The notes beneath the pieces were generated by a model. It had not been told where the DNA came from, ran no database searches, and saw only the letters and a program-made list of their open reading frames with translations. This document shows, piece by piece, positions 32,501 through 47,300 of a DNA stretch of 64,000 nt. The translations under genes were made by a program, and so were the position numbers. This DNA comes from Hydrangea macrophylla (taxonomy: Eukaryota > Streptophyta > Magnoliopsida > Cornales > Hydrangeaceae). The DNA lies in assembly GCA_033977485.1 (NCBI GenBank), contig CM066983.1, positions 63,288,010 to 63,352,009 of the forward strand. The letters run 5' to 3'. The first letter of the stretch is position 1. Every line of letters starts with the position of its first letter.

Positions 32501-35500
32501 TAAAAAGATCAGAAATTTAGAAGTAATAGCAAAGAGAATGGAAGAGGAGAATAATCTACGTCCCTCCCTCTAAATTAATTTTCACGAACACGAAAACTAA
32601 CTGTGAAGACCTGCATGACAGCTCCCTCAATGATAAGTGAAAACACAACATGCCTCAAACTCACTCACCATCAAGTTAAGGCCAGTTTGAATTGGCTGTG
32701 GCTTTTGCGTTTAGGCAGAAGCACAAGCAGAACTAGAACCCGGAATCACAAGGGCAGGGTGGGAATTAAGAAAAATTCAGCAAAACCCATAATACGCTAC
32801 CAGCATCACGTTTGGGCTCTCTAGACGGCTTAAGCCAAAACGGACTTTTGCAGCTCAACAGTGCTTCGTAAACCTAACCCAAACCGACTGATATACGCGT
32901 CTTGGGTCCCAGAAGCACGTTTGAGCCCAAACATGAGGATGAGAAGTGATTCCAAACAGGCCCCAAACGAGACAGATATCACACAGTTCCAACTTGCCCA
33001 TACATTATGTAGTGCTGTGGAACATCCTTCAGTTAAAATGCCTACAAGGGTTCGGTCTCCACAGATGGGCAGTGTGTTGTTTGGCAATGGTTTTTTCTCT
33101 CAATAAGGTTGTCAATCCTAAGACTGAAAGACATATCTTCATGCTTAACAATTCAAGATTTTACCTATCACCAAACAATGGCCCCATGCTAGAAAATGTA
33201 CCATATCCTGTGTCAATATGCATCCATGAAAGTGTCACATACTATTGACATTTTTTTAAGAGAGAGACAGAGGAAAGGAGAGTGATGCATGTCATACATC
33301 ATTTTCTAACTTTCCAACCATTTAAAGTCTAGAAGTAATAGCTCATTACCCTCACAAGTCAAAAAAAAAGTATTATGGCCCGAATTTCTTCCTTTGGCTT
33401 TAGAAACGAGGTGACAATTTTTTATGTTTATTTTTTTAATTTTCGTTGTAGCACACTTAATACATCTTCATGAAGTTGCCAAAGTACTAGAGCAGTGAAA
33501 GAGAAACTTATCAAAACCAATTACAAAGAGAATTTGAATTTGCAAATGCGGCTCGGTTATCAAAACATTCATGTTCATTTGTTAACCTAAGGAACCCAGC
33601 CCGAGGGCCATTTTAGAGCTTGTTTCATAAACGAGCAAGCCTGAAGAATCCCATATTCAGCTCAGTTAGGCTCATGAACATAAAAAGCCATGATGGCTCA
33701 TATGCAATTAGGTCAATATTTCATGTCTTTTATTCATCGTTTAAATTAACATTGAGCCCAACAGGTTATGATGCCAATATGCCAATAGCTTCCAAATAGT
33801 GGAAATGCAACGTAACTGCACCAAAAGCTGACACCTCTTAAATGAGCAGTCGGTACATATTTCATGTTTAGTCTTTAAATTTTCAACTTTTCAACTTCTC
33901 ATTCAATGCAGCCACGACAAATGTACGATTTTACAGTAAAATCGAGCGTTTTGAATCAAGCCGCTCTTGTTCTTTATCAGCTGAGTATTTGGCGAGCCCG
34001 AGCCCGAGCCAAGGCTTTTAAGGCTAGTACAACATGAGCCGAGCTTGAACAATTACTATTTATTACTTTGTATCAAATGCAAGATTCAACAAAAAGCTCC
34101 AAAATAAGAGTAAAACAAAAGCAAAATTTATGATCTTAACACATCTAAAAACACAACTAAAGCCTCTAAAGATCCAGCACTTCCCCTTCAAAAGATCTGC
34201 TACTTGAAAATCTCGACCCAGCTGAGCTTGAACATCTTAGGGGCCAGTTTGGGAATGCCTAAAATGGGATCTGATTCAGTCCCGGTATCACTTTGACACT
34301 TTCTATGTGGTTTTTACGAGTACCAATGTTGTGTTGGTATGACAAAAAACCCATTTTAGGAGACAGATTATGGTGTAGTATTTTCGGACAAGGGAAATAT
34401 GCTTCATTGCATTATTTTTGTTAGTTGCTGTTTTTGTTGTACAGGGTTCTTAATAGGTTGTACCTTTGTAAACAAGTTGCAAGTGGGCTATCATATAGTA
34501 TGGTTCACTCCATATAATGGTAACATAACCCATCAGGTCTCCAGCTTGGTTAAGTCCATGTAACTGTAACAGATTGTTTGCCTAGAGCTCTCTTAATCAC
34601 AAACCAAACACCCAATGTTCAGCTCGGCTGTTCAATTGCAGCCAGATACTTAAATAAATCGTTTCTGCCTCAATAACTAGGGACTAAAATAAGAATGACT
34701 GAATCTGCAAGAAAATACCAATGACATCAGCCTTCAAAGATTGAAGCATATACAGCGTACCCAAGGTTAAGAAGGCCAGCAACTGTGCTTATGCTGATAT
34801 CAAAATCCACTTTCGGTTGAATGATAAAATTCCCCTCTCTTATAGGCTAGCAAAACAATTCAAAAGCAAATAAAGATCCAGTAGACTGTGTAATATAAGG
34901 CTCTGTTTGGCTCACGGATTTAGTGAGGGAAATGAAAGAAAACAGATTCCATTGTTTGGTACAAAAGAAAAATAGGAGGGAAAAGAAAATACAACAGGGA
35001 AGTAAATTAATTTTTTTAAACTTTGTGAGTCACTTCCCTCCCTTTGTTTTCTTAAGTTATGAGTATAAATTGTAAAATTTAACGCTATTTAAGCAGGAAG
35101 GAAAACACGAGAAAACACAAGGAAACTACATTTCTTTCTTGTTTTCCGTCCCTTTTTCCTTGTCCTATTCTAAATCCGCAAAACCGAGATCATCGCCTAA
35201 CAGGGACAGAAAATGTAGATTGAAGAAGAAAATATGTCAAATCATTCAAGTTACTAACCTCCCGTATCAGCAATGCAAATCTTCCCTCGCAAATTCTGAC
35301 GCGTATGCAGTCACTCTCTTCTAATTGGCCATTAGCCGGCATTCCGGGAAGCTTGAAATATATGTCAATGAAATTCTGAACAGAACTACAGATCTTTGTA
35401 GAGTCAAGGATTTTCAAAATATCCTGATACACCACCTGTCATTGATAGTATCAAAAGAAGTATGTCAAGAGAAAGCAAAATTATCCAATACTGGGTTTGT

Positions 35501-38500
35501 TTAGATGTAAATCATTTTCCGGAAAATGGTTTCTGAATTTTTTGGTGTTTGGTTGTTCGTAAAACGTCTTACAATTGTTTTCAGTAAATTAAAAGTAGCT
35601 CAAAATGCTGAAAATTTTATGAAAAAAATTTCTGCAAGTCATTTCCGGAACAATACTTAAAAGTGAATTAATCAATAAGTTCTCAATTTAATATATGTAT
35701 AATGGACTTACTTGTTTGATACTTTTCAACACAAACAGTGAGCTCTCAGGGGACAGGACAGGATCAAAATCATTTCGAATTTTGAGCTACAATAAGATAC
35801 AACACAACATGACAATTACTGCAGAATGATTCTAAAAGTAAACTAAAACAGAAAATATATACGTTCATATATGTCAAGAAATTATATTTCAATTGGCAGT
35901 AATCAGTATGCTCCATGTTTTATACTGTGTTCACAACCACTATTATCCAGATTAAATCCAATTGATTTACAAATTAATATTTGAAAGTCTAGGAATGTCA
36001 TGGAAGTTCATCATCAAATATTGATATTGAAATATCAAATTGGATTCTATATAAGAAGACTGCTGAAAAATTTCAACATTGTCCAAATCCTAGGGCCTGT
36101 TTGGAAATGCTTAAAACAAGGATCAGGTTCAGACCCCGTCTCACTTGTATCTGGTTTTTATGAAAACCAGTGTTGTCTTGGTTATGGTTTGATGAAGAAA
36201 AAGGTCTTTGGATATGTTTTAAATCAGGTATGAACCAAAACGTAGCTAAAAACAAATCCAACTATTTAGAACCGGTTTTTGTATTACCCAAACATCCTCT
36301 TAATGCCAAAGCTAATCTAATAATATTTCTTCAATCTGAAACTTAAAACGATTATAATAGTTGCCAAGAGGTTGCCAATCTACTAACATGTGCGTGAACA
36401 AGATGTGGTTCAATCTGCTGCTGGAACATTGGAAACACTGTCATCATAATCTCATTTTGGGACATAAAGCACCCAACTTTACTTTTGTCCCGTTGAACTC
36501 GAGAAAGCAGATGTGAGTGAACGCCTCCGATCTGTTTCCAAACAGGCAATCAGTTCACCACTATTATTTATGCTCATCAATTGACACAGACCCAAGAAAA
36601 CAAGAAACAGGGGACTGTTTGGGAAGGCAAAGAACCGGTTTTTTTGTTCGTAAATAAACCAAAACCTACTTTAAGCATTCCCAAACAGGCCCATAATTAC
36701 AGGGAAAATAGAAACAGAAAGCAGATGAATTTAGAGAGAAGTCGTTCTTACAACAGCAATCCACAAGTCAAGTGATTTTCTGATATCAGGGTGCAAAGCA
36801 TAAACTCCTTCAAAAATGACCTGATAAAAATAAACATCAATGATCGTCCATCAATCAGATCATAAAACCCAAATCCTGTGGGCAAAAGTTCAACTCGAAT
36901 AGGTATTAGCTGCTCTATTGATCAGAAAAACACAACAGATAATAGGTAAAAGGCATTTTTCACCGCTGAACTATACACCAAGTTGCAGTGTGATCCCTAC
37001 TATTTCAATTGTGGCAAACTGGCAATTTTTGGTCCTTCAACTTCCATGTCAATTGCAATGTCAACCTTACATCAGAAAAAAGTGATGGAAAGTAATCAAG
37101 TGGTACCATGTGGCGCAATGTCAACATTCCAAGTGATGAGTTTCTTTCACCTTTTTAGACGGAAAGTTGACAGAAGGTTCACATTGCAATAGGCCTAAAA
37201 AGTTCAAGGATCAAATTTCTACAAATGAATGATGAGGGATCAATCTGCGAATTGGTATATAGTTCAAGGGTGTAAAATGCATTTTACACAAAATATATTA
37301 GGCAATGAAAAAAAGGATACATAAATCCTCTAGCTCTATTGCTTCCGCAAATAAAAGTTCTAACCAATTTGCATTCAACATCACAAAAGAAATTATAGAA
37401 TCGAACAGTAAATGAGACTCAGCTCTCAATATGCTGAATCCATGTGATATCAATGCCAAACAACATAAACATCACTACATTAGGTACCCTAATGCCTTAA
37501 AGGTTAAGGAAATTAATTTCCCTACTGTAGTTTCTTTTCTCATTCCATTTCTACCCCTAATTGTTAACCTTTGTATTCATGAAAACTACTGACAGCAAGG
37601 TACATCAATTGTGATACTGTACCACTCCACAATCTTCAGAAACTTCAAGTTGCTTGAAGCCACTCCGAGCACCGGTCTCCAGATCAAATATGGGAACTTT
37701 TGTCCTGCGACAGTTCCTTATGTCATCAATATTCTGCAAAAGGTCACAGAATAATATTGTTGGTACATCAAAGGGTCAAATATCTGCTTGATACTAGACA
37801 TGGCTGAACTTAAGAGAAGATATATAGCATGCATATTCTTTCTACAATTCTTGCCTTCATAAACTTAAAATTACAGTTTGCAATTCACTAGCCATTTCAA
37901 TTTGTTAAAAAAGCTAATACACATTATCCTCATGATTGCCGAATAGCATCATGGTTACAAAGTGGATATATGACTGAAAAATATTCTTAAAATTTAAATA
38001 TGACAGAAAACTAATTGTTGCAGGCAATAAAAACAGAAAAAATAAATAAGTTACCACCTATTTTAGTTCCCTAACATGTTCAGGGAAATTGGAAAGCAGT
38101 CATACTTCCCACAATATAAGAAAGTAACAGGCAGACGGTAGAAAAGTTGCAGAATAACTCGAAAAGAGGATACTATATTGACGCAAAGTAATTTGCATGT
38201 ATATGAGGAAATTAGAGAATTAAAGAACTAGGGTTTTGGGAAGATAACCTCCATTAAAGAGCTTCAAAGCTCACTTGGTTTACAAACCCATATCACAAAA
38301 TATCCCAAAGGGCCAAAACCAATTTACCCTAACCCTAGCCCACTATTTATAGCCTATTTAACCCTTACTAATGTCACATGCTTGTGACAAAACTATAATA
38401 ACAACTAAAGGAAATATTATAGGCCAAGTACAATTATTTAAATATAAAGTACTACAAATTACTGCATTAGACTCTCCCTCTAAAGAAAAATTGTCCTCAA

Positions 38501-41500
38501 GTTTAAGAACTAGCTTCATCATTTTCACTTCAACGGCGGCTTTCCTCTTGATATTAATCTTTGAAAACATGATGGTTGCCACTCTATGTTCAATTGCATC
38601 TTTAACACTTGAAATCGGAAACAAGATGTAGCTCTCTTCTTCAAAAGTCCAATCCTCTTTAATTTGACCATCAATTGCATCCATAAGCTTTCCCACAGAC
38701 TCATTAACTTCAAACCTACTCTCGCTTCCACTATTAAACCACTTAAATTCATATTCATCACCTAATGTGAACGTCTTGAATCTATCACCCTTCTCCTTGT
38801 CAAAAGAAGTTTTCAAATCATCCTCCTCCTCATCATCAATACGAAGAAGGCCGTTAAGAGAGTCAATGACATGGTCTTGTCGATGCTCACATTAGTAGCC
38901 ATACTCCTCTTCATAATTTATTGAAGCAACATCACCCTTCTTTGGAGACAAAAGAAGTTCAATAAAGTCAACTTCCTTGCCCTCAAATCCGCTATCATAA
39001 CAAACATCAAATATTGGTCCCTTATTCAAGTCCTTGCCATCTACTAACTAAGTTTTCTTCAACCGCATTTGCATAGAAATAATCAATTGTCAGTTCCTCA
39101 CATAACTCCTTGTATTCATCTTGGTTTAGTTTTTCCTCAAACTCACTTTCATACCATTCGTCGAATATTGGATCTTCACCCGATTCTTTATCATCTTCTT
39201 CGCATAGTACTACATCAAACATCCGTTCATCATTAAAGCCCAACTTAAAGGAATTGTGTGGCAACTCCACCCATTTGGTTGGACAACAACTAATGGGTAC
39301 AAACTTTTCTTCCAACTTCTTCCTAAATTTGTTCCAAGACTTGATTTTAGGTTTTCCAATTCTATTTCTAACAAATTTGATGTGTTGCCACCAAACCTCA
39401 ACACTCCCTTTCAAACACTTTTCCACCAATTTCACTTTTGTTTCTTCAATTACATTATAATAATTGAAGAGGTTTTTGACTTCTTTCAACCAATCATCAA
39501 ACTCCATTTGATAACCATAGAATTCCGGAATTCGGACCCTATTACAAGGAGGTTGCAAACGCCTCACCTTAACGGTTAAGGTGGCGATTTGCCTTCGTAA
39601 CTCCTCTATTTCATTTCGTTGGGTACCCTTAGGTCCCACGGGATGTACTAAATCAAATTCAGAACTATCCCCAAAATTTATGGCGTTTACTCGCCCTCCA
39701 CCCGTTCTCTCTCCCTCCTTGAGCCATAGCAAATTAAAATCAAGTTGATATCAAAATTATGGTAAAATAGAATCGAATCTCAAACCACAAGCCAAGAATT
39801 ACCCAACAAAAGACAAACCTCACCCAAATAGAGGCCCACTTCAAATCAACAACCAGTAACAAGCCACATCCAACAAGAAGCCAATACACAAAACCCCATA
39901 CAAAATCACTTGCTGAAAATTCAACCTCAAGCCAAAAATTACCTCGAACCAAAGTCGGAAGTGGAAGCGAAATCAAAATCAAAATCCAAGTGACACCAGG
40001 TCACCCAATTTCAGTGTCGCGAGGAAATGTGTCCCGTGAGTTGGCCGTGAATCCAAAATCTTGTGTACAGATGCTTCGCAAGGCTCTGATTGGTGCGCAA
40101 CTCTGGTCACAATGCACTGGCTAGGCCTAACTGCAGGTTCAAACCTCACGCTATGTCCTGTTTGGTTTGAAGTTGCAAAAATCTCCCTTCGATCGAGATT
40201 AACTACCAGTTCCTGATGGTCCAATGGCTGTTTCGAACTGAAGCGTGGCCTGGATTAGCCTATTTAACCCTTACTAATGTCACATGCTTGTGACTAAAGT
40301 ACTAAACTAAAATAAGAACTACAGGAAATGTTATAGGCTAAGTACAATTATTTAAATATAAAGTACTACAAATTATTGCATCATATATAGATCCTAAAGA
40401 TCTAAAAGACCAGGGCAGGTTGAGGAGGAAATTTTATATATATATATATATATTAAAACAAGCATAAATTTTAGCAGGTATGAATATATGCAGTGAAATC
40501 AATAAATCGACCAAGAGCATAACACTTTGTTCTTGAAAAGTGGTTGAATATGTTTAACTTCAACACCCACATAAAGTCCATCTATTGCTATTCTAACATA
40601 CTACGACTACCAAAAGCCCTTTGAAATTAGTACATAGTATCAAACTCTTCCTGACCCACCATAATGTTAAGAATGACTACATAAATATCCCTTCAGAACA
40701 TGTAATATCAAAGTAAAAATATTATAAGCCCATTTGGAAAAAGAAAAACATTAAACTGGAGAAAGGAAATAAGAGGAGTTTGAAAGCTCCAAGTTCCAAA
40801 CAACAAGTGGCATCGTATTGGGTAAAGGTTGAGCCCCATCATGCTATCCTAAACCGTTAAAGACATATGCACAAACTTTAAATAAGATACAATAGTCAGA
40901 TAAACAAGCTCACGTTTTTCACATGCAGTTAGATTGGATTAAGATTATTTGCACTACATACTCCATGTTGTCAAAAAGATAATTAGAGTTTTTTACTACG
41001 TTACGTCTAACCAGATATAACCCGAGCAATGCACAGAATAGGTGTATTTGAGGTGGCCTAAACTCTCCTAACAATGAAATGTCTCTTACATTTTTTCGAA
41101 GAATGTGACTTTTCTTATGTATACTACTAATGTCATTTGCATCCCTGATTGAACTAACCCACAAATATATGCATATAGGTAGTAAGAGTATATGCACAGA
41201 AATTAATTTAAGCATAAGATATAGAGTAACAATCACTTAAATTTTACTCTGTGCATACTGAAATGTAAAATCTTGCCTCTTATAGTCTTTGAAGACGAAT
41301 AAAGCTACACATAGATAAATAAATGGGTACCACTATAACAAGTGCTATGTAAATAAAAGTCTCTTCTATAGTGCCATGTAAATAAAACTATAAAAAGTCT
41401 CTTCCAAGGATGTGCCACATATGAGCTAAGGTGGCAAACTAAAAGCTTCTGCCTTCATTTATATAGATAAGACTCCAAAAACTTATAGAAAAAAATATGG

Positions 41501-44249
41501 TCAAATATACATTACAGATGCTGGAGAATAAAACTGAAGTGGGTAAAGTTCTGATTGGATGTTGATAATAAGTAAACAGAAACATACTCAAAGCTATAGA
41601 AAAATAGGTTGGCCGCTGCAGATCCTGATTTAACAAACAACTATAGTAAGGTCTACAAGTTCAGAAGACAGCATATCTAACTGACCATTTAATTCAACCA
41701 AAATTTTGAACACTCCATAAGAAACTAGACAGAACACTCATATAATTGGAACACAAATACAATGCCTTACCTTTGAAAGCAAAGTAAGATCAAGAGAGCT
41801 GAAGTCATCATACTTAAAGTCCTTTACATGTTCAGATTTGTAGTAGCTTTCAAGAGAAACAACTTCACAACCAACAATATTTGCCATCTTACGGGCCAAA
41901 CTAGTTTTCCCAGATCCACTTGGACCTCCTACAACAACATAAAAGAGAAATTGTTTCAATGCTCCAACCGTCTGTATCACTAAATGATGAATCGGTTAAA
42001 CCAAAATTATGAATCGTGAACAGTTTGAATTGTAAGATCCATTTTCTTTGGAAAATATACAATAATGTATATGCATACATAGCATTCAACAAAAACACAT
42101 GTACAATGCTTAAGATAACAATTTAACATAAGGTTCATGCAATATGAAGGATCAAAATGAAAGTTTTCCACATATGACTTAAAATTTCAAAGTTCAAAAT
42201 TATGAATCATGAATCGCATCGGATTGTATGAAACTCAAATCGAGTATGTTTCAGCTATTTTTTTCCTAATGAAAATAGTTCCACTAGCTTAAAAGAAGCT
42301 AATTTGAAGCAGATTGCAAAGTTGGTATTCAACACTTCAAATGGCTGAAGATTAGCCACATCTAAGTTGCATGAAGCGGGAGAGGGGGCGGGAAAGCGTT
42401 AAACTTTACGAGATTTCAAAGGTTTCTTCCTGAGCGGGCCGGCAACGGAAGCGGGGGTGGGATCGGGGGCGGGGAGCGTGACTACTTTTAAAGATTCCTG
42501 CTTCTAATAGCCAAAATATATTTCTAAGTTAAATGTTAGACAATCCCTTACCATTTTCCTCCAAGAAATAGATCCTCTAATATCCAATTATCGTTATAGA
42601 AAAAAATTAAGATACAATCCTCGGTGACACCCAATTGTTTGGCACAGTTTAGACTTTCCATATGCTGTTAGAACTTGATATCCACTATTTGCCCATTCTC
42701 TTCCAGTTTAAGCTATTGGAGCAAATAATGAGGAATGACGTAACAATTTCTGCTTGTCACGATAACTATAATATATATATATATATGGGTGAAAAGCAAT
42801 TTGCACCCCTAATGTATACATCATTTTGGACTTTGCACCCTAATGTTTCAATTTGGCCCTTAATGTATTTTTTTTTGGTAATGTGGCCCCTCCGTTAGAC
42901 TTTTCTGTTTAAATTGACAGAACTACCTCACATGCTTGTCACGTGACTCACATAAAGGGTCACTTTTGTCATTTTACCCCACAAACAACTTCAGACTAAA
43001 AATTCTAACCTCTTAAAGATCAAACTAGGAAAAAATTAGGGATTTTGGAAAAAATATTGGGAAAGAGATTTGAAAAAATTTGATATGAGAGAGAGAGAGA
43101 GGGGACATCCAGCCACCATCGGACCACCACCACCACCAACATCGGACCACTCATCACCACCACCACCACCACCACCACCACGATTGGACCACCTCCACCA
43201 TCAAACTACCACCCCCAATCACCACCACCACCACGATCGGACCACCTCCACCATCAGACTATCACTACCACCCATCACCACCATCAGACTACCATCGGAC
43301 CACCATCACCACCACCAACACCCAGCACACATCACACTGGGAGAAATAGAGAAGTAGACCACTGCCCCTTTGTGCCTGACCTCCACCACCACCATCTCTT
43401 CCTCGCGCCCCACCCCCCACCAGACCACTGCCCAAACCAAACCCCAATTGCAGAAACCCAATTAAGCTTTGATGTTCTTGAAATTTTTTTTTCTTTTGTT
43501 TTATTTTTTATTTTTTATTTTTTTTTTGATAAAGCAAACTAATGTTCTGAAAGATGTCGTTTGATTTTTTTTTTTAATAAAAAACTGAAAGATGTGATTA
43601 GATTTTAAAGGGGGGGAAAAAAAGTTGACCAAGATGTCATTTAATTTAAAACAAAAAATAATAATAATTTTAAAAATAAAAAGCATACTTTAAGTGACAA
43701 AATTTCTCATTAGTTTGATCTGTATAAGATTAGATTTTTAATCTGAAATTGTTTGTGGTGTAAAAAGACAAAAATATTTAAGTGGGTCATCTGACAAACA
43801 TGTGAGCTATTTCCGTCCATTTTAACAGAAATGGCTAACGGAGGGGCCACATTGCGCAAAAAAAAATACATTAAGGGCCAAATTGCGAAAATTGAAACAT
43901 CATGGTGCAAAGTCCAAAACGGTGTATACATTAGGGGTGCAAATTGCTTTTTACCCTATATATAAATATATATATATATATATATAAAGAAGCAATTGTT
44001 AGCACTTCACACTTAAAGCCCGTTTGGGATTTAGTCTTAAAATAATGTAACAAGAGATTTTTAAAAAGCTACAAAGTGGACATTTTCAAAACAGTCGATT
44101 TTTTGATTTAAAAGGAATCATGTTTTTTTAAAAGCTGTGAAAAGCTATTCAATCAGGCTCTTAATAATGTCATTGAACTTGCTAAAATAGCATGGAGTAA
44201 CCGTAGCATAGTTAACCCCGGCCAAACCTGGTACGTGAAGGCATTGGGG

Positions 44250-44344
<95 letters not shown>

Positions 44345-47300
44345 TAGGCTATTTTACCAATTCCAACTATAACTGGAAGACCTTTATTCTCCAACAGAGT
44401 CTGCACAGGGGAAAAAATATCAATAATGCATCATATGTTGATCTGAATTAGACCCAATAGACTTCTTATTATGAACATTCCACAAGGGTGATCTCCACAA
44501 CATTTTGCAGTCAACATATCTCATAATCCTTACTTGTATCGCTTGAACGGAAAGAAGCAATCCTCTATCCAAGTCATACGAATCAGGCATTGGAGCAAGC
44601 TGCAGGGTATCCCTGAAAGAAGAAGGGTCTGCGGTTGTTTCATGAGAGGAGCCGAGACATATGGAGCACGGATGATACGGTGTGTTTGGAATGATATATT
44701 CAGAATGCATTCACGCCAATTGTATTTTCATTGTCATCGTCACTTTCAACGTATTCTAAAGATGCATTCTAGTACACTTTTTACTCTCTCAAAAAAGCAA
44801 GTCTTACTTGCTATTGCTTTTAACTTGGAGATGCCATTTGATCTAAGAGAACTTGAGTTGGGGGTTGACGAAACTCCATGATCCTCATCTTCAAACTCTC
44901 TTTATCATGAGCTATCTTTGAGCCAATTTGGTGTAGTTTTTTCAGGCCCAGTTACTTGAAAGTGATTGTTTAAAAAGTTGCGACCATTTGAATTAGCTTT
45001 TTTCACAATTTTTAAGAGAATCGGATTCCATTTTAAAGCTAAGAAACAGTTTTTAAAATGCTCCAATTTTGTAGATTTTCATAAAATATCTTATTCCAAA
45101 ATGTGATTATTGAAAACTAACCCAAATGGCTCTTCATCTCTACCTCCCTCTTTTGGTTTTTCGTCTCTATATCCATTGTATATCTATATTGATACATGTA
45201 CTAACAAAAAAAAGTTAAATCAAAGAATACTACAAAGAAATTTTACTTTCTCCCGGTAGAAGAAACATACCACTGATAGAGCCGTCAGAAAGTGCGGGAT
45301 CCGAAGAGATGAAATGCCAACTTGCGAGAATAGGTTCCATTTTGGATTTTGTCGGGGATCGTGTCCATGGTTGAGATAAATCCTCGAAGCGATTAACAAG
45401 GTGTGGAGTGATCCGAAGTGGTTTTGGCGCAGTGATTGGCCTTTCTTGATTACTAGTCAAGGATGTGCTAGACAAAGGGGGTGGTGTATTAAGGCGTGGA
45501 ACACCTACAATTTGGATTAATTTTAACCGAGGAAGAAGAAGAAAGAACAATCCTCACGTACAGACTATGGATATGAGAAGCGCAATTAAAAATATCTCAG
45601 TTCCCACCTTTCGTCTCAAGATTCATTTCAAGATATGATTTAGTGATCCATGGTCCGTTTATTCCCATCCTTGATGCCTCATGACCAACTGTCTACACAA
45701 GTAGGTCAAGATAAAAAGTAAACGCTAGGCCAGAACAAACCTTCTAGTTACAATAAACAAAACATTACAAGTTCCAACTTAGATGATCACACTCTACTCA
45801 GTATGCCTTGTCCCAAAATATTTGGGTTATCGGGTAAACTAAAAACTATTCTCATTTCTGCTTTGTCAGAGACCTTATCACCAAACCATCTTCTTCGGTT
45901 TTCTCGTATTTTATCTCGTACCTTCAACAAATAAATTATTTGCTGATTCTACCTTTCTTGTTTTAACATATCTATTAAAACACATTCTTGCTGGACCTAC
46001 ACCGTAAATCATAGATAGCCCAATACTTATGGTACAATCCTTTTCTTTTAGTTTTAGAGATATGACAGTCGCACCATATACCAGAAGCAGTCTTCTACTT
46101 GATCCATCTTGATTTAATTGTATAACTACATCATCACTAGTCTCACAGTCCCTATGTAATTGAACCTAGATAATGGCAGTGATCTTAACCCTCAATTTTC
46201 ACCAACCTGCCATTTGACTTGTTGGTTTTACTAAAATCACATTTCAAAATGATCCAAGCCATAAGTCCACCAAAAACTTTGGGTCTGTTTGACCATTTTG
46301 TGTTTCTATTTTCTGTGTTGGTTTTCATATTTTTGGAAACCGCAGTGAAAAATGTGTGGGGTAACGTCATTTTTGTTTTTATTTTTCTGAAAGTCTTTCC
46401 AAAAACAATAAATAAATAAATAAAAAGGGCCAAAATCAAAAACAGAAAAAAGCTGTGTTGGAAAAACTCAAAACTGAATCCAAAAAAAAAGGACATGCAT
46501 GGTATTTAAAATTTGTTAATGAGACACATGTGTCGAATCTCGTCCTGTAAAACTTCCCCCCCCCCCCCTTATTTGTCATTTCCCCAATATCAGCCAAATA
46601 ACTCTCTCTCATCCTCCTCGCAACTACAGCGACAAGTACTCTTTGTCCCCTCGTGTTCTCTTTTCTTTCATCTTCTCCAAACATCATCTTCCCCTGTATC
46701 TATCCCTTCTCTTATCGCACATTCAGAACCCTAACGAACTCTCTCTCTTTTCTTTTGGTTTCAGATTTGATGTTAGAGAGTGGTCATGCATAATAAGAAA
46801 ACGAAACGATTGGAAGAATTACCATAGAGGGGCCACTTCAATGGAGATTGTTCAGACCCTAATCAAGCATAGAGTGTTAAGTCTGTGGTTAGGGAGGAGG
46901 ATGTGTGTTTGTCACTGTGAATTTTTTTTTTGAAATTTTTGGTTTTGTTGTGATATATATTTTGGTACGATTACCGGTTGCCTATGTTGGGTATACTAGT
47001 TTTCTTGTATGATCTGAATGTATCGGGCAGGGGAAGTGAAGATGCGGTGTTTGTGTTATGGTCCAAGATGGCGCATTGCGGGGGCTGTTTATTAGGCAGG
47101 GTATAGGGGTTCTTGAGCCTTAATCAGGTGATATAGAGGTGTAAAGATGTATTTGGGTGGTTGGCTTAAAGCCTTATACAGTTGTTATGGTGGTGGGAAT
47201 AATCTCAGGAATCTTCAATTTCACGACCAATTGATTTGAACATAGGCCACTCATGTTGTTTCTTGGTGATGAAAAGCTTGTATTTTTATTTTTGGGGGGC

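Larger units (their letters stand above)
38105..40380 (-). mobile_element. gag-only LTR element (TR-GAG type) in intron 14
   Basis: Direct repeats share CACATGCTTGTGACAAA and AAATATAAAGTACTACAAAT. A 3' LTR of about 362 bp (38466-38105 on the minus strand, starting TGCAGTAATTT) follows a purine tract GAGGGAGAG (about 38470-38482), and a 134-bp 5' LTR remnant is at 40380-40247. TCATA flanks both outer ends (38100-38104 and 40381-40385), but the LTR end at 38105 is not a canonical CA, so the left border is tentative. Only gag is encoded. Small LTR elements carrying only gag are known as TR-GAGs and rely on other elements' polymerase. Confidence 0.75.

Noticed and set aside
43070..43420. A His/Pro-rich protein
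   Set aside because: It is the translation of a CCA-rich simple repeat inside a long-TIR MITE.
46185..46933. Several overlapping frames of 60-100 codons
   Set aside because: They lie in a MITE-like element, lack any recognisable motif and overlap on both strands.
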